This document shows, one piece after another, positions 57,691-64,000 of a stretch of 64,000 nucleotides of DNA (its first letter is position 1; each line of letters opens with the position of its first letter). The notes under the pieces are model-generated. The model was given only the letters and a program-made list of their open reading frames with translations. It was not told where the DNA came from and did no database searches. Origin of the DNA: Humulus lupulus (Eukaryota; Streptophyta; Magnoliopsida; Rosales; Cannabaceae); the NCBI RefSeq assembly GCF_963169125.1, contig NC_084802.1, positions 116,502,903-116,566,902 of the forward strand. The letters are read 5' to 3'. A program made the translations under genes and the position numbers.

Positions 57691-58162
57691 TCTTTTTTTT
57701 TTATTATGCAAGGACAAAGCCTTCGAGCTTTTTTAGCTTTGTGGCATGTAAGATCACTTCTAGCATATACTCTTCTCTATATTTCAAAATACATTACCAA
57801 AACACTACTTTATCTATTTTACATTAAACTTTTACATTACACCATCCTATAATTTCTCTAATTTTTTTTTTACATCATTTAAATATTATACTTTTTATTC
57901 ATTTCAAATATTTTCTAAAACTATCAATAAATCCTTATTAGTTTTAATATTTACAAATTACAATATTTATCCATTTATAATATCATATAACTATAATTTA
58001 CTTTAAATTAATTCAAATTTATAAATCTTATCAAAATATACAGATGACTAATGCAATTCAGCATTGATTTTTTTTTTTTTTTAATGTAATGCTATTCTTT
58101 CACTTGCAAATTAGCATGAAGATTGTTATTGTTACGAGAGTAGATTATAGATAGATTTATAC
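57691..58162. other. AT-rich spacer
   Basis: Long T and A runs (for example 58067-58082). I find none of the later exons expected for the YjbQ-type gene whose first exon lies at its right. Confidence 0.5.
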
Positions 58163-58360
58163 CTTAGGAGTGATGAGGTGACATCTATGGCGGAGGTGAG
58201 GCAGAGTTATGGTCTTCTGGGCCCACTTGGAAGAAGCAGCCATGGAATTAGAATCGTTGCCGGTGGTGATAGGAGCAAAGTAGAGTGCACCGGGGCGTAG
58301 TGTAGGAGGATACAAAGGAAGTTTGGCGCTGGGCACAGAGAACAGTAAGCTGCTATGCAT
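58163..58360 (-). pseudogene. Orphan first exon of a YjbQ/UPF0047-type gene
   Basis: On the minus strand the ATG at 58243 gives MAASSKWAQKTITLPHLRHR then CHLITPK and a good donor (CCTAAG then GTATAA, 58163/58162). This is the conserved N-terminus of plant YjbQ-family proteins (UPF0047, secondary thiamine-phosphate synthase-like), which usually read KWAQKT.TLP..RRGCHLITPKI. An upstream in-frame ATG at 58360 adds 39 residues rich in Ser, Leu and Pro that could be a plastid transit peptide. No further exon is found on the minus strand before the MPDU1-like gene at 56260, so the gene looks truncated. The function cannot be claimed for this fragment. Confidence 0.65.
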
Positions 58361-60529
58361 AATGAACTCTCTCTCATTTTCTTTACATACACGTATATAT
58401 ATTAGAAAGGAGAAATCTGATCTTCCCAAGGATTAGGAGAAGCGGCCGTACTGAAGAAAAACCAACGAATCAAACAAAAATATAAGAAAATAGCCACTTT
58501 GCCTAGCACTGTCCCAACCAACGTAGATCTCTTCTTTGGAATCGAGCAATGGAGAAAGGTTGGGATGAAAGATGTTGACACTAAGCTTATAGATAAAGTG
58601 CCAAGAGATGTAGAAAAATGAGAAGGAAAGGAAAGAAAAAGAGAATAGAGAAATGATTAAAATATGATTTGATGTATCTACAGTAATTTGTAGATGTGGT
58701 GCAGTCATTGTAGATATATACAAGATGGAGTTGCGGGAGCACATTTTTATCACATTCTTTATATTTTAGAGGATTGGGTAATTTAGAATTCAGTCAAGAA
58801 TTATTGCTGAAAATGCAATCAGGATGGAAAAAAAGCATTCAAACCCACTAGTAGTGTTGACAATTATAACAATTACCAATTTGTTTCTCCATTGTTTAAC
58901 CTCAAGTGGCTAATTTACGGACATTAATTTATAATTTTTAGAAATTTAGAACAATTATAAATATATACAAAAACAGAATATTAAAAAAAGTCTTTTATCA
59001 AATGTGTGAAACATTTTCCTTCTGGTGGAATTTGGTTTTAAATCTATCAATAGTCTTTACTTCGTGGTAACGGAACAGTAGCTACAAATCAAGCAGACAT
59101 TGGTAAAACTCATCATTTAGAGCAAAATGCAACACGTAGCCTAATCTCTACTCTATAAACAAACGCCAAATTTCGAATATGCGCTTTGTTATGGTGGGTC
59201 TCAAATACGAATCAATCAAGGTCGAAAGAATACTCATTGAAGCAGTCCCAACCACGGCCTTGGTCGAAGAAGGGCACTTAGTCATCCCAAAATCTATATA
59301 TAGCCTTTCTTCCCACAAAAGTCCCTGTTATTTTATCGTCGTTGCCTCATTGGCTCGCAATGCCTCCACGAAAGTAACATAGGAACAACCGCAAGAGATA
59401 AAATCAGTAGTAGTAGCCATCAGGACATCATATCGCTAGCCAACACAAGAGAGGCTCTAGACTCTAGAGATGGACCGCGTGGGAAATGAGCAATTATACA
59501 CCATGTGATGATTTCAGAATATAGAGTGAGTGCTTCAAATCATTAGACCGAATGGGGGAAAAGCCACAACAAATATATATCATGATATCACCATCACAGT
59601 GAACAGATATGTGGCTTAAGATATTGATGGAATTCTTAATGAAGAAGTAATTAACAACAAATTCTCAGATTTGTCACCTTACAAATGATACATTCCACAC
59701 GGGCGTATGTGAAAAGCCGGCATGTAAGAAGAAAACCAAGTGGAAATAAACGACACTAGCAAGTAAATCCAACGATATAAACTAAGGCCATGTTAAAGAA
59801 ATCTGCAGGCCCGACAGGGTTACCAAATCAACCGCATACGCATCCATCTGGTATCATTCACATGTTCAAAACTTACAGTGCACTCACATGTTCAAAACAG
59901 ATTCACTGACGTACTGTATCCAGCTCCTGATTCGGCATCACAACAGTGGTGTAGTTTCTCAATTTTCATCAATTAATGACTACATATCTTATGAATTAAA
60001 CAAGTTGTCAGAGAAGTCAAACAATGGAATTTAAAGTTGATTGGGTACTGAGAAAGAAAGTGACAAGTAATAATCACATGGTACAAGCTAGTAATGTGCT
60101 CAGATCTTTTTCAGACAGACTGCATACCACTACTATGTGCAGCCCCCCCTTCTTGGCATGTGTGAAAACCTACACCTTCGTCTATGATTCACAAACCAGG
60201 AAAGCTCAAAATGCACGTAATAAAAAAAGAGTATTCATTGTTGTAATATTGTAATGTAAACTATTTCAAATGATATGATCAAACCATGTATCTATGAAAC
60301 AGTAAAGCTTACCTGACAAAGAAGCAAACAAAATCTTGTAAAAGAAGGGGTGTCATCTCTTTCAACCGTGAAGATTCAATTCAAAAGGGAATAAAGAAAC
60401 ACACAGCACCAAATTAAGTACACAAAAGTCAGAATCCAAATAATACATCACAAACAATGAACAATAACTAGGACTTTTCCCTTTTTTTTCTTTGTTTTTT
60501 TTGAAGTGTTGCAAATGTTGTTTAATGCA
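58361..60529. other. Intergenic region and 3' side of the SKIP2-like gene
   Basis: The part 60300-60529 should hold the 3' untranslated region of the F-box gene. The rest shows only short frames (for example 59179-59382) with no domain or codon bias. No repeat with clear ends was found. Confidence 0.5.
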
Positions 60530-62152
60530 TTAGCTATTACCACGAGAACTGCTATTACCGCCGGACAACCTTCTTAAGGTGCAGGCCACAAAACTCCTTC
60601 CAGACAAAAGGCCTAACCTTGACTTGAAGGACGTTGATCTACTTGATCCGAGTTGAGCAGCATATATTTGGCTGCTGCCCCCGCCGCCACCACCTCCTAC
60701 AGGAGGCAATTCAATAGCGTTGTCTTGTGCCCCGCCATCACTGGCACTAGCGTCTTGATGTTCAGGTTCACCAGTATCTAAATTCACGGCCAGAGAAACC
60801 CTGCGTGTTCTCAACAAATCCGCCCCATCAGGGGTTACTCCTCTACACTTCTTCACCTTCACTTTCACCAAATTGGGACACCCACTCGCCAATGCCTCCA
60901 ATCCACTATCCGAAACAGGGCAGCTCTTAATGCAAAGCTTCTTCAATGCCACACACTTTGCGGCAATGCACGAAATCTCAGCATCGCCCACGGTATCGCT
61001 TCCGCATAATGCCAACCTCTCCAAATTTTGGCAATTCGAAGCCAACATTTCCAAGCTCACTTTAGTAGGGTTCACACCAATTAAAACTAATTCTTGAAGA
61101 TTAGGGCAATATTTTGCAATAGCAACCAAGCCCTCATCACCTATACGATTAGCCTTCCAACCATCAATGTGAAGCTTCCTTAACAGCTTGCACCGCTCCG
61201 CAACCGAAACCAGACCATTATTTGTGCATTCCGGGGTTTTGACGAGATGCAAAATTTCCAGATCCAAAGAACTTGAAATTGCAGAGAGACCATAATCACT
61301 CACTTGAAGCCTCTCCAGATGAATCTCAACCATTCCGGAGACTCGATCGGCGATCAGTTGGAGGAGTTTATCCCAATCCCCTGAGCACCTGAAAAGCTTC
61401 AATGTTCGTAGTTTCTTCGCACCAATAATCAGAGGTCCAAAACACTGTCCATTGTAAAGCTCCTTCAAGCAAATTGTTTTCAGAGAAGCGGCTGCTAAGC
61501 CGGGCCCAATCGGCTCCGCCGCAGCTACATCAGTAATTCCGCGGAGCCTCTTCACCGATAACTCCTCTAGAGACGAACAATGATCAAGCACTGCGTTCAT
61601 TCCTTTTGCTCCGAACGTGCACGATCCGCACGAAAGCTTCTTCAAACCCTTGCAGTTCTTCGCGAAGGCTGCCATACCAGCGTCCGTCAATTCGCGGCAG
61701 GCGCGGAGTTTGAGGCGCGTAAGGTTACGGCAGCGGAGAGAGATGAGGAGGAGCCCGTCGTCTCTGATGCTCACGGATCTGCGGTCACATTTCAGAGCGA
61801 GTTTGGTAACCGCGTCGAATCGGTCAAAGAGGGAAGGGATCATGGGGAAGAGATCTGCTTGGGCGTTGAGAGAGAGCCGGTGACGGCTCTGTCCCTCGAT
61901 TTTCAACCACCTCCGGCAAACAAGCGAGCAGCGTTTCCGATCACCGGAACCAAGAGACTGAAAAATAACAGCCAAGCACTCGTCGGGTAGATCGGAGATA
62001 TAATCGGCGAAACCATCGATAGTTCCTTGCCAGTCATCGGTTTCTTCAGCCTGCATCGGGGTGATCAGGGCCGTTGGTTTGACCTTCAATCGATGGCTGT
62101 AGTTATTATCACGGCAGCTGGGGACTGCGGCCGTCGAAGATGATTGGCCCAT
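60530..62152 (-). CDS. SKIP2: F-box/LRR protein, SKIP2/VFB type
   Basis: Intronless frame of 540 codons. The start is the ATG at 62152 (MGQSSSTAAV), because plant SKIP2/VFB proteins begin MGQS; a longer frame upstream uses no ATG. The F-box is at about residues 53-96 (DLPDECLAVIFQSLGSGDRK, then CSLVCRRWL). Leucine-rich repeats follow from about 110 to 440, with typical CxxL blocks such as CRNLTRLKLRACRELTDAGM and CPNLVKVKVKKCRGVTPDGA. A Gly/Ser-rich linker (about residue 470-485) and a conserved tail FKSRLGLLSGRSFVACTLRR close it. Such proteins are the substrate-recognition part of SCF ubiquitin ligases, bind SKP1-like ASK proteins through the F-box, and in Arabidopsis affect root and auxin-related growth. 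No defect is visible. It is the only complete host gene here. Confidence 0.97.
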   Translation of the reverse strand: MGQSSSTAAVPSCRDNNYSHRLKVKPTALITPMQAEETDDWQGTIDGFADYISDLPDECLAVIFQSLGSGDRKRCSLVCRRWLKIEGQSRHRLSLNAQADLFPMIPSLFDRFDAVTKLALKCDRRSVSIRDDGLLLISLRCRNLTRLKLRACRELTDAGMAAFAKNCKGLKKLSCGSCTFGAKGMNAVLDHCSSLEELSVKRLRGITDVAAAEPIGPGLAAASLKTICLKELYNGQCFGPLIIGAKKLRTLKLFRCSGDWDKLLQLIADRVSGMVEIHLERLQVSDYGLSAISSSLDLEILHLVKTPECTNNGLVSVAERCKLLRKLHIDGWKANRIGDEGLVAIAKYCPNLQELVLIGVNPTKVSLEMLASNCQNLERLALCGSDTVGDAEISCIAAKCVALKKLCIKSCPVSDSGLEALASGCPNLVKVKVKKCRGVTPDGADLLRTRRVSLAVNLDTGEPEHQDASASDGGAQDNAIELPPVGGGGGGGSSQIYAAQLGSSRSTSFKSRLGLLSGRSFVACTLRRLSGGNSSSRGNS

Positions 62153-62483
62153 CCGCGACGACGACGACAACGACTTATCAATGAACGATTAGGGCTCGCC
62201 ACCTCAGCTTTCTTATCTTAGGCACCTCCGCAGGGAAAAATCTTTAAGACACTCGCATCATCTGAGAGAGAGACTACCTCTAGACCTGTTATCCCCGAAA
62301 ATTTTAGACTTCAAAGACGGACTTGAAATTAAATTGCATTTTGGGTTTTTGTAAACTTGGGTAAATATTAGGTCAGCGCTTCTTCATGTGTATCATGCAC
62401 CCTTCTCGTTCTGTGGCCTAGATTTTCATCGAGCGTTTTAAGGCTCAAGCCCAACACGCGCCATAATGATAATCATAGAGTAG

Positions 62484-62514
<31 letters not shown>

Positions 62515-62520
62515 AATATA
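62153..62520 (-). promoter_or_regulatory. 5' leader and promoter region of the SKIP2-like gene
   Basis: About 370 bases between the start codon and a foldback MITE. A (TA)n run lies at about 62487-62512. No TATA box can be assigned with confidence. Confidence 0.45.
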
Positions 62521-62930
62521 ATGGGGAATTTTTCTACACGGGCTTTAAGCCTTACCGGAAGGGTTCTCAATGTTTACAACCCGTGAACAGTTTTCGGCGC
62601 GATTTTTTTTATGACCGTGTATATTATAGCTATTTAGATCATCCTGCAAATTTTCAGAAAATTCCGAATAGTTTACAGTACCGAAAACTAAGTTCAAACA
62701 TGTTGCACGCGTAACTAATTTTTTTTATGCGGGTGGAAAACAACATGTTTGAACCTAGTTTTCGTTACTGTAAACTATTCGGAATTTTCTGAAAATTTGC
62801 AGGATGCTCTAAATAGCTATAATATACATGGTTATAAAAAAAAGTCGCGCCGAAAACTGTTCACGGATCAAGAAACACTGAGAGCCCTACCGATAGGACT
62901 TAAAGTGAAGCCCCTATAGAAGAATTGTCA
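62521..62930. mobile_element. Foldback MITE upstream of the SKIP2-like gene
   Basis: About 410 bp made of two inverted arms of roughly 190 bp, with few mismatches and a short centre around 62705-62740. The arm has GTGAACAGTTTTCGGCGCGA and CAAATTTTCAGAAAATTCCG, found again in complement on the other side. It lies in a (TA)n run, so the target duplication cannot be read. Its core is related to the MITE at 56821-57225. Confidence 0.88.
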
Positions 62931-63004
62931 TATATATATATATATATTGCCCACTCTTGTAGGAGCATTTGTTTTTATGTTTAACTAAATTTTTTAAAAT
63001 ATTG

Positions 63005-63631
63005 TGTACCCTGAGAAATAACCAAGGAATTCATTTATTATCCACGTGGACAGCGCAGTTTTCACGATGATTATGTGAGCTAGGGATGCATAGGTTGCAA
63101 AGTGCGAGCTCATGATATTCATACAACCTCCATAGTACGAGCTCGGAGATATATCCAGCTCGTGGTAACTCAAATATATTGCGTACCTGCGAATCCTCAA
63201 AGACTCGGGTACTTTTATGTGATCATTTATGGTCAGCTTGTAATATTTAATGTCCCAGATATTAGGAGACCATTTATTTCGTGATCAGATCATATCTTAG
63301 TATAAATGAGAATTGTTTGTATTAAATGTAATAAATACGTAAATCTGTGATTGACTTACGCGGTTACCCAAATTTGTCCAAGGAATTTCTCTATAAATAT
63401 TGGGAATATTGGACAGGAAAAGGGGAGGATGATTCTGTAATACTGAAACTCTGCCAAAATAGAGAGACAAACAGTAATAATATAGACTCATGGACTAGGT
63501 GGATTTTAACCACTTAACCACGTAAAAAGAGTTGTGTCTTTGAGAGTTCATTTCTTATTTCGGTTTATTATCAAGCACTAATCAACCTTGTTATTTTCTT
63601 AATTCATTGTTGGCGAAAAACTGCGTCAACA
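63005..63631 (+). repeat. 5' LTR of a Ty3 retrotransposon running off the window
   Basis: 627 bp, from TGTACCCTGA to GCGTCAACA. It has a CTATAAATA box (about 63392) and the GACTCATGGACTAGG..AACCACGTAAAAA block (63484-63538). After it comes ATTTAGTGTTTTCATTGAGA, the same primer-region wording as in elements A and C. Its ends resemble those of the solo LTR at 1115-1885. Confidence 0.85.
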
Positions 63632-63694
63632 ATTTAGTGTTTTCATTGAGAGGAGAAATTAGTGCTTTCAACAAAATCTCAGTCAAATCTCATC

Positions 63695-64000
63695 ATGGTG
63701 GTCACTCGCTCAATGCACGACAATGAAATAGAACAGCCTGGTGGGCAGGAGGCCCATCATACCGCTGTTTCAAACGAGCATGGCCCTGAAGTTCAACAAC
63801 GTCCGGGAAAGCAACCGGTGGGCCACGGCGATACTGGGAATTCGGCGTCATTGCCACTGAATCCAAACCCAGACTACTTAGCTACAGTTGAATTGGAAAA
63901 TATGAAGTTAAGAAGCCATCTTGCTAAGGCAAACATGCAAATTGATGAGGTTATGGCTCGGTTACCCCCTCTTGCAACCGACGTTAATGTCGGAAAGAGG
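63695..64000 (+). CDS. gag N-terminus of the right-edge Ty3 element (partial)
   Basis: ATG at 63695 opens a frame that stays open to the window end (102 codons): MVVTRSMHDNEIEQPGGQEA, later DYLATVELENMKLRSHLAK. The opening MVxTR and the following coiled-coil-like stretch match gag of element A (MVNTRHTT...). It lies 63 bases after the LTR. It is partial; integrity beyond the window is unknown. Confidence 0.85.
   Translation, partial: MVVTRSMHDNEIEQPGGQEAHHTAVSNEHGPEVQQRPGKQPVGHGDTGNSASLPLNPNPDYLATVELENMKLRSHLAKANMQIDEVMARLPPLATDVNVGKR

Noticed and set aside
58433..58753. 106-codon minus-strand frame upstream of the YjbQ-type exon
   Set aside because: Low-complexity Phe/Ser-rich translation of AT-rich DNA without recognisable domain.
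60873..61990. Plus-strand open frames of 74-136 codons
   Set aside because: They are shadows of the SKIP2-like gene on the minus strand.
62994..63200. 68-codon minus-strand frame
   Set aside because: It lies in the LTR of the right-edge element and shows no domain.

Overview
This is plant nuclear DNA, almost certainly from a eudicot with a repeat-rich genome. The evidence is host genes with introns, an F-box gene of the plant-specific SKIP2/VFB type, and Ty3 retrotransposons of the Tat lineage (with a second, archaeal-type RNase H) and the chromovirus lineage. The species cannot be read from the sequence. About four fifths of the window is transposable elements nested in each other. Only one host gene, the SKIP2-like gene at the right, looks intact.

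Layout. 23-2268: Mutator-type terminal-inverted-repeat element with a 10-bp target duplication, carrying a solo LTR (1115-1885). 2883-5058: long LTR of a second family. 5861-24272: degenerate Tat element C (plus strand), whose gag is split by a non-autonomous LTR element D (7116-12183). 24635-40463: Tat element A (minus strand, target duplication TCTGT), whose gag is split by a 2.7-kb solo LTR (34531-37206). Element A sits inside a degenerate tandem-repeat tract (24473-24634 and 40464-42500), which also holds a solo LTR (40825-41487). 43217-56260: decayed MPDU1-like gene (PQ-loop protein). Its fourth exon is split by a 10-kb block: a LINE that itself received a hAT-type MITE (48009-48746) and a nearly complete chromovirus (48821-54084). 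55192-57690: several MITEs. 58163-58360: orphan first exon of a YjbQ/UPF0047-type gene. 60530-62152: SKIP2-like F-box gene. 62521-62930: perfect-looking foldback MITE in its upstream region. 63005-64000: 5' LTR and gag start of another Ty3 element that runs off the window.

The most interesting shared feature is in the two Tat elements. Each carries, between pol and the 3' LTR and on the opposite strand to gag-pol, a second gene. It has its own TATA box, an exon-intron layout with good splice sites, a globular domain and a C-terminal coiled coil. The two proteins are clearly homologous though the elements are well diverged. Both elements also carry tandem repeats (61 bp x 9 and about 70 bp x 4) between pol and this antisense gene. 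Extra ORFs and 3' tandem repeats are known for Tat-lineage elements in general; the spliced, TATA-driven form seen twice here merits a look.

All boundaries were found by eye from repeats, TG...CA ends and target-site duplications. No alignments or searches were run.
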